Source: an uncultured Chryseobacterium sp. (GTDB lineage: Bacteria > Bacteroidota > Bacteroidia > Flavobacteriales > Weeksellaceae). From it: a DNA stretch of 57,063 bases. Position numbers and translations under genes: made by a program. Of the stretch, positions 42,944 to 52,319 are shown one piece after another (the first letter of the stretch is position 1; every line of letters starts with the position of its first letter). The notes under the pieces were generated by a model. The model did no database searches and was not told the DNA's origin. It saw only the letters and a program-made list of their open reading frames with translations. The stretch lies in contig CAJYWD010000049.1 of assembly GCA_913778505.1 (NCBI GenBank), positions 1-57,063 on the forward strand, given 5' to 3'.

Positions 42944-44599
42944 ATGAAACGTATATCTGTTTTAATTTCATTAGTTTTTTACACGATGGTATATGGCCAG
43001 ATAGCTCAATCGGAAATGGATGAAGGGATTTCTGATTTCAGGGAGAAAAAATATGAAAATGCCAAAGCATGGTTTGAGAAAGCTGCAAAACTAGGAAATC
43101 CCGATGCTTTTTACAATGTTGGTCTGTTATACGAAAACGGTTTAGGTGTACAAAAAAATATTGCCGAAGCGGTAAAATGGTACGAACAAGCCGGCGGATT
43201 GGATCATGTAAAAGCTCTGCAGTCGCTTTGTGATATTTACTACAACGGTGAAGGTAACCTGCCAAAAGATTACAAAAAAGCCTTTTTCTGGAACAAAAAA
43301 TTAGCCGATAAAGGTAACGTTATGAGTATGAATACAATAGGCGTGATGTATTTTTATGAACAGGGAACTGACGCAAAAGATACCTTTGATGGCTTAGAAA
43401 AGTCTGTGTACTGGTTCAAAAAATGCCTGGATTCAGATACCAAAACGGAGAATGATGAAGAAAACTGTAAACAGGGTTTAGAATTTTGTGGAACTAAATA
43501 TTTCAATGCAGGGCTTGAATCATTTAATTCAAAAAATTATGATGATGCCCTTTCTAATTACACAAAAAGTGCAGCAGTAGGCATTTCTGATGCGATGACC
43601 AATCTCGGGATGATGTACTGGAAAGGAAATGGCGTTAAAACAGACTATGACAAAGCAAAAGTTTGGTTCCAAATGGCTGCCGAAGCCGGGAATAAAGTTG
43701 CTGCTGCTAATCTTAAACAAATTGAAAATAACAAAGCCGTAACAACGATAAAAGTAAGGCAGGAAGACGGCTCTTACAAAGAAATTCCCTGGGATGATAA
43801 TTTGCGGGGCTATGTAAAACTGGATTTAGGAGATCTGGTCTATGAAGGTGACATAGCAGGAAAAAATGCCCACGGAAAAGGAAAAGTGATCTATAGTGAA
43901 GGAGATCGTTATGAAGGTGATTTTGTAAACGGAATGTTTGACGGCCAAGGTAAATATTATGCAAAAAATGGCTCATTGATCTATGAAGGTCAGTATAAAG
44001 AATTCAGGAAAAATGGCAAAGGCATTTATTATTACTTAGGTACCGATGCAAAATACGACGGCCACTGGAAGGATGATCTCGAAAATGGTGCCGGAACTTT
44101 CTATTTTTCATCGGGTGTTTTCCAAGGCAATTGGATCAACGGCGAAAAACAGGGAAAAGGAAAAATGATGTGGCAGGACGGTACCATCTACGAGGGGAAT
44201 TATGACAAAGGTGTTCTTACCGGCGAAGGTTCAATAACTTATGCCGACGGAACTGTCTCAAAAGGAATTTTTAAAGATGGAAACGCTTCAGGAAAATGGC
44301 TTTACACAAGGAAAGACGGCACTACCGAAGAACGTTTCTACCAAACACCCGGAATCTATTCGGTATATGTAAAAAACCAAAGTCCCGTTGAAAAAACCCG
44401 CTTCAATGATGATAAATTATACAGTGAATGGTGGGATAAAACCTATGGCAGAGGAACACAGCTGAATCTGCCCAATAACAACAATTCATCCTCTTCTTTC
44501 CAGATAGGAAAAGAATCGGAAGCAGACCGCCACAGAAGAGAAATGGACAAAATCATCTGGAGTACTCAGAAACAAATGGAAAGAAGTTTTAAATACTAA
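42944..44599 (+). CDS. Secreted Sel1-repeat/MORN-repeat fusion protein
   Basis: This 551-residue protein has a signal peptide ending MVYGQ. Residues about 22-260 are Sel1-like TPRs, e.g. AKAWFEKAAKLGNPDAFYNV then GLLYENGLGVQKNIAEAVKW, and later AMTNLGMMYWKGNGVKTDYD. From about 298 to 455 at least six MORN repeats follow with the pattern YEGxxxxGxxxGxGxxxxxxG (e.g. DRYEGDFVNGMFDGQGKYY). The tail is polar and Ser/Asn-rich (NNNNSSSSF). Both modules usually mediate protein or lipid contacts, so this is a likely scaffold in the periplasm or at the surface. No enzyme domain is present. Confidence 0.85.
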   Translation: MKRISVLISLVFYTMVYGQIAQSEMDEGISDFREKKYENAKAWFEKAAKLGNPDAFYNVGLLYENGLGVQKNIAEAVKWYEQAGGLDHVKALQSLCDIYYNGEGNLPKDYKKAFFWNKKLADKGNVMSMNTIGVMYFYEQGTDAKDTFDGLEKSVYWFKKCLDSDTKTENDEENCKQGLEFCGTKYFNAGLESFNSKNYDDALSNYTKSAAVGISDAMTNLGMMYWKGNGVKTDYDKAKVWFQMAAEAGNKVAAANLKQIENNKAVTTIKVRQEDGSYKEIPWDDNLRGYVKLDLGDLVYEGDIAGKNAHGKGKVIYSEGDRYEGDFVNGMFDGQGKYYAKNGSLIYEGQYKEFRKNGKGIYYYLGTDAKYDGHWKDDLENGAGTFYFSSGVFQGNWINGEKQGKGKMMWQDGTIYEGNYDKGVLTGEGSITYADGTVSKGIFKDGNASGKWLYTRKDGTTEERFYQTPGIYSVYVKNQSPVEKTRFNDDKLYSEWWDKTYGRGTQLNLPNNNNSSSSFQIGKESEADRHRREMDKIIWSTQKQMERSFKY

Positions 44600-44604
44600 A
44601 TATT

Positions 44605-45069
44605 ATGAACAAAAAAAATATATTGATCCTATTCATCTTTGTATTGGCTGCGAATCTGAAAGCTCAGATTTCCAATGATTTCGCTAAAGAAGTTACCGCA
44701 GTTCTAGGTGCAAAAGCAAGCTCCATCGTAGGAAAAGAAATAGAAAAACAAGCTTCGGCAACAATTTATGACACAAAACTAAAGATCTCAGGTTTTGATC
44801 TCACCTATGCCGAAACTATATTTGGAGATGATCTCAGCGGGAGATATATAGGAACTTCTAGTGATAGTGTAATGGACGCTATCTCGCAGCAACTTACAAA
44901 CATCCCTTATCAAATCCTTGACAGCCAACAAACGCCGGAAATCATCAGCAAAAGTATTTTCGACAGTGATGTTCTGAGAAAAATCATCATAAAGGATAAG
45001 AAAACTCAAGAAAAAGTAATGACCATAACACGATTTAAAGACTACATCCTGATGGAAGTTTTCGTTTAG
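44605..45069 (+). CDS. Secreted protein of unknown function, operon gene 4
   Basis: The 154-residue protein has a signal peptide ending ANLKAQ. The mature protein starts with FAKEVTAVLGAKASSIVGKE and ends TITRFKDYILMEVFV. It lacks the NDF...G and IYG words of the three paralogues, so it is kept separate. Predicted structure is helix followed by strands. The gap to the Sel1-MORN gene is five bases, strongly suggesting co-translation. No known family is recognised. Confidence 0.65.
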   Translation: MNKKNILILFIFVLAANLKAQISNDFAKEVTAVLGAKASSIVGKEIEKQASATIYDTKLKISGFDLTYAETIFGDDLSGRYIGTSSDSVMDAISQQLTNIPYQILDSQQTPEIISKSIFDSDVLRKIIIKDKKTQEKVMTITRFKDYILMEVFV

Positions 45070-45113
45070 AAGATAATGATTCCATTCACCATTAAAAACA
45101 ATAAAATCTACTT

Positions 45114-45743
45114 ATGAATAAACTACTCTACACCATTCTGCTCCTGACGACCTTTGCAAGCGCATTCGCACAGATAGGCATCAAGGCAGGTATGAACATC
45201 AGCAAATATTCCTATTCGGAACAATCATTTGATATTGACAGACATAATATTCTGGCATATAACATCGGTATCAATTACAAACAGCCCATCGGCAAGACCT
45301 TTTCATTCTGGCCAGAGCTTATTTACACCTTGAAAGGTGCAGACATCTACCATTCTTATCCCATTGGTTCTACAGGTCCAATGAAATATACCAACGAATT
45401 CAGTTATCTCCAGCTCAATCTTCCTGCAGTTGCAGTATTTGAAATCAGCGACAATATAGACTATGAACTGGGCGCCGGATTATTCGGTGCCTATCTGACA
45501 AATGCCAAGGTTAAGGTTGAAGAATTTGACGGGTCATCTACAACCAAAAAGTATGAAAAAGATGATTTAAAAACGATGGATTTTGGGTTGGTTTTTACGA
45601 CCGGCATCAGGCTTAACAAAACTTTGGGGCTTAATATCAATTATGATTTGGGGCTTCAGAATATTGAGCCGGATTCAGAAGCACCAAAAATCAAAACAAG
45701 AAATTTCAGTATCGGGATTTCCTGGCTTTTTTCAAAAGATTAA
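45114..45743 (+). CDS. Outer-membrane beta-barrel protein (porin/PorT-like family)
   Basis: The 209-residue protein has a signal peptide ending SAFAQ, followed by IGIKAGMNISKYSYSEQSFD. This is the usual start of eight-stranded outer-membrane barrels in Bacteroidetes. Alternating strands run through SFWPELIYTLKGADIYH, YELGAGLFGAYLTNAKV and GLVFTTGIRLNKTLGLNINY, and the chain ends FSIGISWLFSKD. It could anchor or export the other secreted products of the operon, but this is inference from co-location. Confidence 0.8.
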   Translation: MNKLLYTILLLTTFASAFAQIGIKAGMNISKYSYSEQSFDIDRHNILAYNIGINYKQPIGKTFSFWPELIYTLKGADIYHSYPIGSTGPMKYTNEFSYLQLNLPAVAVFEISDNIDYELGAGLFGAYLTNAKVKVEEFDGSSTTKKYEKDDLKTMDFGLVFTTGIRLNKTLGLNINYDLGLQNIEPDSEAPKIKTRNFSIGISWLFSKD

Positions 45744-45753
45744 AACGTCAATT

Positions 45754-46263
45754 ATGAAAACAATTTCAACCATAGTAGTTCTATGCAGTACATTCTTTTG
45801 CAAGGCTCAAAGCTACAAAAACGATATGAGCAAGCTTCTGGAAGATGCAAAGAACAACTTCAAAAACATTACAGGTCAAAAAAAATCTGAATCTGATGGT
45901 TTCATTACCTATGCATGTACTGCGCCCAACATGTTTGGCGAGATGGGTGATATTTTATTTGATTCCAAAACCGGAAAAAAAGCTTACTCAATGAGAATCA
46001 AATACGGCACGGAGACGGAAAAAATCATTCAGGATCTGGACCAGTTAATTGATGAAAAATTTCCGGCGCCAAATTATATTGTTTTTAATGACATAGACGA
46101 AAATGGTAACGAAGATATTGCAGTATTCTCAGGAGATGCTACTCCAAAAGAGCAAAAAAAACAATACCTCTCCTACTACATTGACGTTAATCCGAATACC
46201 AAGGCAAAAATTTTCGAATTGGCTATCTACGGCTTTTCGGACAAAACATCAGAAAATCATTAA
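45754..46263 (+). CDS. Secreted protein of unknown function, operon gene 6 (paralogue C)
   Basis: The protein is 169 residues from ATG 45754 (MKTISTIVVLCSTFFCKAQ, signal peptide). A longer frame from 45583 overlaps the barrel gene and lacks a signal. AKNNFKNITGQKKSESDGFI at the mature N-terminus and FELAIYGFSDK at the C-terminus match the words in paralogues A and B. In between, IVFNDIDENGNEDIAVFSGD contains an Asp-rich stretch that could bind calcium. The gap to the barrel gene is ten bases. Function unknown. Confidence 0.7.
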   Translation: MKTISTIVVLCSTFFCKAQSYKNDMSKLLEDAKNNFKNITGQKKSESDGFITYACTAPNMFGEMGDILFDSKTGKKAYSMRIKYGTETEKIIQDLDQLIDEKFPAPNYIVFNDIDENGNEDIAVFSGDATPKEQKKQYLSYYIDVNPNTKAKIFELAIYGFSDKTSENH

Positions 46264-46277
46264 TAAAAACTTTCCAG

Positions 46278-47864
46278 ATGAAAATACAGCTTCTTTTTAT
46301 ATCAATATTTTTTGCCTTACGCCTTTCTTCACAGGAAAAGCTGGAATTCAAAATCTTACTGCCAAATGAGACAGATTCAATCCTCATTAAATATAAAGGT
46401 GAGGTCAGTAACGGAAAAGCAAATGGACAAGGCATCGCTACTGACGCCAAAGACCGAAAAACAAAAATCTATGAAGGCGGCTGGAAGAATAACATCTTCG
46501 AAGGTCAGGGAAAAATCTATGAATTTGGTCTCAGGTACGACGGGAGCTTGAAAAACGGAAAACCCGATGGATACGGCAAATGGTATTACATCTACACCTC
46601 TGGGCTAACACGATATGAGGGCGAGTGGAAAGATGGCAAAAAAAACGGTAAAGGCAGGCTGTATTCCTATGTGCCATACAAATATGATGACAGCCAGTAT
46701 TATGATGGAGATTGGAAAGATGACCAGCGAAATGGCCATGGGAAACAGATTACCGACAACGGCTCGTACGAAGGCAACTGGACAAATAACCAAAAAGACG
46801 GAAAAGGAAAATACATCTGGAATACCGGCGGAAGTTATGACGGTGAATGGCAACAGGGCAAAATCACCGGTTTTGGAATCTATAAATATGCAAATGGTGA
46901 TGTCTATGAAGGCAGTCTGGATGATGGACAGAACTCAGGTTTTGGTAAGATAAGTTACGCTAATGGTAATTATTATGAAGGAACTTTTAAAATGGGATAC
47001 TGTCACGGCAAAGGTAAAATGATATGGAAAGACGCAGAAACCTATGAGGGAGATTATGTTTTTGGAAAAAGAACAGGACAAGGAAAGATGATATGGCCTA
47101 ATGGGGATACTTACGAAGGCGGTTTTGTCGAGGGACAATTGGACGGTGAAGGTAAATTCATCGCAAAAAATGGAGAATCCTACAGCGGTGGCTGGAAAAA
47201 TGGACTGAAGGAAGGCTATGGAACTTACATTTCAAAGGACAAAGAAATTTATATAGGAAATTTTCTCTACGGAAAGTACAACGACAGAGGTTTTCTGACC
47301 AAAGAAGACGGCACCATACAGGACGGATACTTTAAAGCCGGTCAGTTCATAAGGGCTGCCAATCCTATTAGTATAAAGAAGTACACCAACGGAACTTATG
47401 AGGGCGAAATCCGGGATGGCGAACCCGAGGGAAGGGGCAAAATGACCTTCACAGATGGCAGAATCTATGAAGGTGACTGGAAAAATAAAACCATCAACGG
47501 TTGGGGAAAAATGTTAATGCCAAAATCCGGGATGATTTTCAGCGGATTTTGGGAAAATGGTCACATGCTGGATGGGCAAAAAATATATCCAAAAACCGGA
47601 GATTATTACTATGGTAAATTTGTAAATGATAAGCCGGAGGATCCAAAAGGTAGATTTTACTGGAAAAATGGAACCACATTGGAAGCACCATTTGCCGGTG
47701 GCAAACAGATTCTGGGCGAGGGAACCGTAAGAAAAGCAGATGGCTGCATTATCGCAGGACCATTCGAAAACTACAAATCTGCCGGAAAAATGAGCCATTA
47801 CGGGACTTGCGGCAATCAGGCAGAATATTGGAATCCTGAATCTATTATGGATGAAAATTTATAA
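46278..47864 (+). CDS. Secreted MORN-repeat protein
   Basis: The 528-residue protein has a signal peptide ending RLSSQ. Nearly the whole mature chain consists of MORN units of about 23 residues (YEGxWKxGxxxGxGxxxxxxG), for example YEGGWKNNIFEGQGKIYEFG and YEGDYVFGKRTGQGKMIWPN. I count well over twelve. There is no kinase or other catalytic domain. MORN arrays form long beta-sheets that bind lipids or act as rulers. In the periplasm the role is unknown. The C-terminal 60 residues, with DGCIIAGPFENYKSAGKMSH and two Cys, are less regular and could be a cap. Confidence 0.88.
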   Translation: MKIQLLFISIFFALRLSSQEKLEFKILLPNETDSILIKYKGEVSNGKANGQGIATDAKDRKTKIYEGGWKNNIFEGQGKIYEFGLRYDGSLKNGKPDGYGKWYYIYTSGLTRYEGEWKDGKKNGKGRLYSYVPYKYDDSQYYDGDWKDDQRNGHGKQITDNGSYEGNWTNNQKDGKGKYIWNTGGSYDGEWQQGKITGFGIYKYANGDVYEGSLDDGQNSGFGKISYANGNYYEGTFKMGYCHGKGKMIWKDAETYEGDYVFGKRTGQGKMIWPNGDTYEGGFVEGQLDGEGKFIAKNGESYSGGWKNGLKEGYGTYISKDKEIYIGNFLYGKYNDRGFLTKEDGTIQDGYFKAGQFIRAANPISIKKYTNGTYEGEIRDGEPEGRGKMTFTDGRIYEGDWKNKTINGWGKMLMPKSGMIFSGFWENGHMLDGQKIYPKTGDYYYGKFVNDKPEDPKGRFYWKNGTTLEAPFAGGKQILGEGTVRKADGCIIAGPFENYKSAGKMSHYGTCGNQAEYWNPESIMDENL

Positions 47865-47888
47865 TATATTTGTATAAAACTAACGCAA

Positions 47889-49631
47889 TTGAAAACCAAT
47901 ACATTAATACTCTTTTTCGGAGTTTTATTTTTACTGAAAATCCCTGCTCAAAACGTTTCTCCGGAAGAAAAAAAGCTGGAGTATGCGAGAAAATTACTGG
48001 AAAACTACCAGCTGGATTCGGCGGAAGTCCAGCTTAAAGAACTAGCCAGGCCGGAACTGGCAAAACATCAACCCAAAATCTATATCCGTACGGAGCTAAA
48101 CCTGGGAAGACTCTACGGCGATAAAGGTGAGAATGTAAACGCCCTTCAGCATTATCTGAAAGCTTTGAAAACTGCTGAAACTACCAATGACAAAGAATCT
48201 CTGGCTCACGTTCTCAAAAATATTGGTGTGCTGTATGTGAGCTGGAAAAAACTGGATGAAGCATTTGCTTATTATGAAAAATCGGAACAGCTGGCGAGAG
48301 AGATTGGAGATAAGGAATTAATCGCCGACTGCCAGAATAATAAAGGCATTGTCTATGAGCAGAAAAAGGAATATGCAAAAGCACTTATTTCCTATAAAAA
48401 TGCGCTTGAACTTTATACCGAAAAGGATATTCCCGGGAAGATTTCTATGGCATTGAGCAATATCGCCATCGTGTACAAATTCCAGAAAAATTATCCTGAA
48501 GCCATCAGTTATAACTTTAAAGCAATCACCATTGCGGAAAAACAAAATGACAAATGGAATATGGCCGCAACATATAACAACATTGGTAATCTTTATGGCG
48601 AAATGGGCGATTACAACAAAGCGATCGAATATTGTGAAAAAGCCCTTAAAATCGCCAAAGAAATAGATGCAGGTGAGATCATAGAATCCATCTACGACAG
48701 TATGGCAGAAGCGGCTGTGAAAGCAGGAGATTATAAGAAAGCCTATGAATACCAAAAGCTGTTTTCCACAGCAATGAATGATTTCATTAACAAAGAAAAT
48801 ACCAGGCAACTTTCCGAACTTAATGTCAAATATGAAACTGAGAAGAAGCAAAACCTGATCAACAATCAAAAATTTGAAATCAGGCAAAAAAACAACTGGC
48901 TCAGGTTTGTCGCAATTTTATTTTTGATCTCCGTCATTGCTGCCTATCTTATTTACAAAAACTACCGACACAGGCAGGATAGGAAATTGCAAGAAGAAAT
49001 TTACAGACAGAAAGAACTAGAGGCCAAGGCTCTTTTTGATGGTGAACAGAATGAGAGGATCCGGATTGCAAGAGATCTGCACGACAGTGTGGGACAGATG
49101 CTGTCATTAATCAAAATGAATATTTCTGCACAAGAAAAAAATACAGAATCAGAACAAATACAGAATTTAATTGATAAAACCATCTCCGAGGTCCGGATGA
49201 TTTCGCATAATCTGATTCCTGAAGAGCTTAATTTCGGACTTATTCCTGCTTTGGAAAATCTGGCCGATAAAATCAACGCAACGGAAAAAACCAAAATAGA
49301 GTTAGAAATTCCGGAAAATGTCAGGTCTATAACATTTCAGAAGCAAAATGAACTTTCCATGTACCGGATTGTTCAGGAACTTCTAAACAATATAACAAAA
49401 CATGCCGAAGCGTCCTTGATTCAGCTGTCTGCTGAAAAATCAGACGATTACGTTCTTTTCAATATCCGGGATAATGGTAAAGGCTTGGACCTAGATTCCA
49501 TCGCAAATTCCCCGGGCATTGGCTGGAAAAACATCAATGCAAGAATTCACATGATGGATGGATATCTGAATATCAAATCGGAAAGTCTCAAAGGCACAGA
49601 AATAGAAATCACATTGCCGTGTAATGGATAA
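47889..49631 (+). CDS. TPR-containing sensor histidine kinase (NarL/DesK-type)
   Basis: The 580-residue protein starts at TTG 47889 (MKTNTLILFFGVLFLLKIPAQ, signal peptide). A periplasmic TPR domain (about 25-315) contains repeats such as EAFAYYEKSEQLAREIGDKE and AATYNNIGNLYGEMGDYNKA. One transmembrane helix (about 336-355) follows. The kinase core is HisKA_3-type, with the phospho-acceptor His398 in RIARDLHDSVGQML. The HATPase domain has QELLNNITKHAEAS (N box) and IRDNGKGLDLDS (G box). It overlaps the response regulator by eight bases. The TPR sensor may detect the operon's own secreted proteins. Confidence 0.93.
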   Translation: MKTNTLILFFGVLFLLKIPAQNVSPEEKKLEYARKLLENYQLDSAEVQLKELARPELAKHQPKIYIRTELNLGRLYGDKGENVNALQHYLKALKTAETTNDKESLAHVLKNIGVLYVSWKKLDEAFAYYEKSEQLAREIGDKELIADCQNNKGIVYEQKKEYAKALISYKNALELYTEKDIPGKISMALSNIAIVYKFQKNYPEAISYNFKAITIAEKQNDKWNMAATYNNIGNLYGEMGDYNKAIEYCEKALKIAKEIDAGEIIESIYDSMAEAAVKAGDYKKAYEYQKLFSTAMNDFINKENTRQLSELNVKYETEKKQNLINNQKFEIRQKNNWLRFVAILFLISVIAAYLIYKNYRHRQDRKLQEEIYRQKELEAKALFDGEQNERIRIARDLHDSVGQMLSLIKMNISAQEKNTESEQIQNLIDKTISEVRMISHNLIPEELNFGLIPALENLADKINATEKTKIELEIPENVRSITFQKQNELSMYRIVQELLNNITKHAEASLIQLSAEKSDDYVLFNIRDNGKGLDLDSIANSPGIGWKNINARIHMMDGYLNIKSESLKGTEIEITLPCNG

Positions 49632-50277
49632 AAAAAATATAATCAACATATTAGTTGCAGATGATCATCAAATGATGATTGACGGCATCAGAAACCTCTT
49701 GATCAAAGAAGCCGATTTTAATATCGTGGAGGAAGCCAATAATGGTCAGGTTGCTTATGAAAAAGTGGTAGCAAATCCCGACAATATCAACTTGATTCTC
49801 ACCGACATCAGCATGCCTTTACTAAGCGGAACTGATCTTTGCAGGATGATCAAAAGCGAGTTTCCCCATATCCAGGTTTTAATACTTTCAATGTATAACA
49901 ACTCAACAGCAGTAAAGGAAGCGGTTTTGGCGGAAGCGGACGGCTATATTCTGAAAAATTCCGGAAAAGACGAACTTCTGTGCGCCATACACCGGATTGT
50001 GAACGGAGGTACCTATTTCTCTCAGGATATTATTCCTCTCATTTATAATCAATACCACAAAGAGAAAATTCAAAATCAGCAAATCTCTTTGCTTACAACC
50101 CGAGAGCGTGAGATCCTAAGCCTTATTGTGAAAGAAATGACCAGTGAGGAAATTGCAGAACAACTTTTTATCAGTAAGAAAACCGTTGATAATCACCGCC
50201 AGCACATCTTGGAAAAGACAGGCTGCAAAAGTACTGTTGGATTGGTGAAGTTTGCAATTAAATATGAGATTGTATAA
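49624..50277 (+). CDS. LuxR/NarL-family response regulator
   Basis: The 217-residue protein has an N-terminal receiver with acidic pocket VADDHQMMIDG, phosphorylation site Asp61 in ILTDISMPLLSG, and Lys in GYILKNSGKDEL. The C-terminal LuxR-type HTH is LTTREREILSLIVKEMTSEE then IAEQLFISKKTVDNHRQHIL. It is the cognate regulator of the kinase, whose gene overlaps its own. The target is probably the operon promoter near 41826, but no operator is recognised. Confidence 0.95.
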   Translation: MDKKNIINILVADDHQMMIDGIRNLLIKEADFNIVEEANNGQVAYEKVVANPDNINLILTDISMPLLSGTDLCRMIKSEFPHIQVLILSMYNNSTAVKEAVLAEADGYILKNSGKDELLCAIHRIVNGGTYFSQDIIPLIYNQYHKEKIQNQQISLLTTREREILSLIVKEMTSEEIAEQLFISKKTVDNHRQHILEKTGCKSTVGLVKFAIKYEIV

Positions 50278-50600
50278 AGTGAATTCATTGTATATAAATG
50301 TTTCATATACAAGCTTTCACAGGTAAATTCTAATTTTTTAAACCAGGAATCACGAAGCGAACTAAGGATGGTCTACTCCATTTTTATTTAGCCCTGCTCC
50401 CATCTTCAAAAAACAATGCTCTGCCCGGAGCTTTCATTTTCCCATTTCCTAATAAGATGAAATTCTGTCACACCGCAATATAACTCCGTAACTGATTAAC
50501 ACCGAAAGAAATTAATAGTATACAATTATTTTACAAGAAATACATTTTATCAATTTAAGATAAAAAGCTATTTTTATGAATTAACTCTTTCTAAAAACAC
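50278..50600. other. Intergenic region after the response regulator
   Basis: These 323 bases hold no gene. An inverted repeat TTGTATAT (50288-50295) / ATATACAA (50305-50312) lies ten bases past the stop and could end the transcript, though a T tract is missing. The rest is A/T-rich, with no clear -7 box before ATG 50601. Confidence 0.4.
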
Positions 50601-52070
50601 ATGAAGTACAATCTCTGTATATTATTTTTATTTTTTAATTCTATTTGGCATGCACAGAGCTCTGTAAAAAACACAGACAGTCTTTACAATGTTGTATATT
50701 CTGATACGAACTTTACTAAAAAGAATGAGCTTTTACTTATACAGACGTGTAATGATATTTATAGAGAATCGGTCGATAAGGGTGATGATGAAACTGCACT
50801 TCGATCATTGACAACAGTCATAAGAGTATACAATGAAAATAATGAAACTATAAATGTCCTGCAAAGGATTGAGAAAGGAATCTCTCTTGCCCGCAAACAG
50901 AGTGACGATTATAGACTTGGACTTCTTTACATTTACTTGGGAGATGCATTTTTTAGTACCGGATTTTTTGAAAAGGCAAAAAACTCTTATGCAACAACTT
51001 TTAAGCTCTCCTCCAAAATAAAGGACAAGGATCAAAGACACATTTTAAGATTGCAATATTATGGGGCTATGGCAAAGATTTTTGAAGCCAGCAATCCTAG
51101 CATTGGTCAAGCGGAAAATACACCCATAAAAGACTCCATCTTGTATTATGTAAAGAAAGCATACGCTGAAGCAAAAATGATAAGTCCCAAAAACTCTGAA
51201 AGACCACGCTGGCTAGGCGAAAGAGCGCGTATCACCGGATCGGTACTGGTAGGGAATCTGCGTTTTGATGAAGCTAAAAAATATCTGGAGGAAGCAGAAG
51301 TTTTACTATCGGGACTCAGCGATAAAAGATTTATGATCGGACTTTACCGATTCCAAGGGATGTTAATCTACAATTCAAGAGTAGAAAACAGGCTCAGCAA
51401 GACATTGGAACTTTATAAAAAATGCCTATACCTTACCGAACTGTATGATACCCCAGAACGGAAGTACCTCATTGCAGATGCTCTTGCTGAATTATATTCG
51501 GAGATGAAAATGCCTGCTGAGGCCAGAAATTTTTCTGATGTCAGCAAGAGAATAAAATATGAAATTGACAAAAGCTACCGGGAAGCAACACCAATGGCAG
51601 GAAAAATTGAACTGTCATCACTAGAAGGTGCTCAGTCTTTCCCTTTTTTCAAGTCTGCAATCATCTTATTTAGTTGTGCGTCGGCAATTTATTATTTCCT
51701 GAACAGAGCAAAAAAGCGAAACATCCGCCCTATCCTGGAAGGCGCTGCAATTCCGATTAGTGATGTCCTGCCACATACTGAGAAAATACAGCAACTATTG
51801 GATCTAGCAAGAAACGATGAAAAATCATTTTACATAGTCTTTAAGCAAGTTTTTCCTGATTTTCAAAGTAAATTACTTGAGATTAATAGTGAATTATCGG
51901 TTTCAGATCTGGAATTATGTGCTTATTTAAAATTAAATCTTCAGACCAAAGAAATAGCAACGTATAAAAAAAATACAATTTCATCAGTGGATAACCGTAA
52001 ATCTAGACTGAGGAAAAAACTAAACCTCTCTTCAGATACCAATCTCTATGTCTGGATTGATCATATTTAA
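50601..52070 (+). CDS. TPR-transmembrane-HTH regulator (LuxR-like C-terminus)
   Basis: This 489-residue protein has a signal peptide (SIWHAQ) and a periplasmic TPR region (about 20-330; RLGLLYIYLGDAFFSTGFFE, AKKYLEEAEVLLSGL). One membrane helix lies near 353-368 (AIILFSCASAIYYFLN). The cytoplasmic C-terminus contains DLELCAYLKLNLQTKEIATY followed by KKNTISSVDNRKSRLRKKL, a LuxR-like helix-turn-helix. Flavobacteria have many such one-component membrane regulators. No kinase domain is present. It probably regulates the genes to its right rather than the upstream operon. The target is unknown. Confidence 0.82.
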   Translation: MKYNLCILFLFFNSIWHAQSSVKNTDSLYNVVYSDTNFTKKNELLLIQTCNDIYRESVDKGDDETALRSLTTVIRVYNENNETINVLQRIEKGISLARKQSDDYRLGLLYIYLGDAFFSTGFFEKAKNSYATTFKLSSKIKDKDQRHILRLQYYGAMAKIFEASNPSIGQAENTPIKDSILYYVKKAYAEAKMISPKNSERPRWLGERARITGSVLVGNLRFDEAKKYLEEAEVLLSGLSDKRFMIGLYRFQGMLIYNSRVENRLSKTLELYKKCLYLTELYDTPERKYLIADALAELYSEMKMPAEARNFSDVSKRIKYEIDKSYREATPMAGKIELSSLEGAQSFPFFKSAIILFSCASAIYYFLNRAKKRNIRPILEGAAIPISDVLPHTEKIQQLLDLARNDEKSFYIVFKQVFPDFQSKLLEINSELSVSDLELCAYLKLNLQTKEIATYKKNTISSVDNRKSRLRKKLNLSSDTNLYVWIDHI

Positions 52071-52319
52071 GGCTACTTAAGAACTGATACTGATTATAAT
52101 ACTTTGATTTTCAATACGTGGAAGAAAATGCAGATAACTACTAGCAGATACGATTAAGTATAGGAATAATTACTTTAGCGCATGTTGCAATCAATACATC
52201 AAATCCCATGAGTGATTGAGAGCTCAATGGTTCTTTTGCAACTCTACAAAGAATGCTTTCTAAGCTATCTGAAAGCGTTTTCACCTTCACAAAAACAGAC
52301 CCTTACGTTAATTAGATAG

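Noticed and set aside
46615-46953. 112-codon plus-strand frame inside the MORN gene
   Set aside because: It is the shifted reading of repetitive MORN DNA, composed of Met/Thr/Lys runs, without a start context. The in-frame MORN protein explains the sequence.
48318-48887. 189-codon minus-strand frame
   Set aside because: It lies wholly opposite the TPR part of the histidine kinase. The Phe/Ile-rich translation is typical of antisense reading of Lys/Glu-rich helices.
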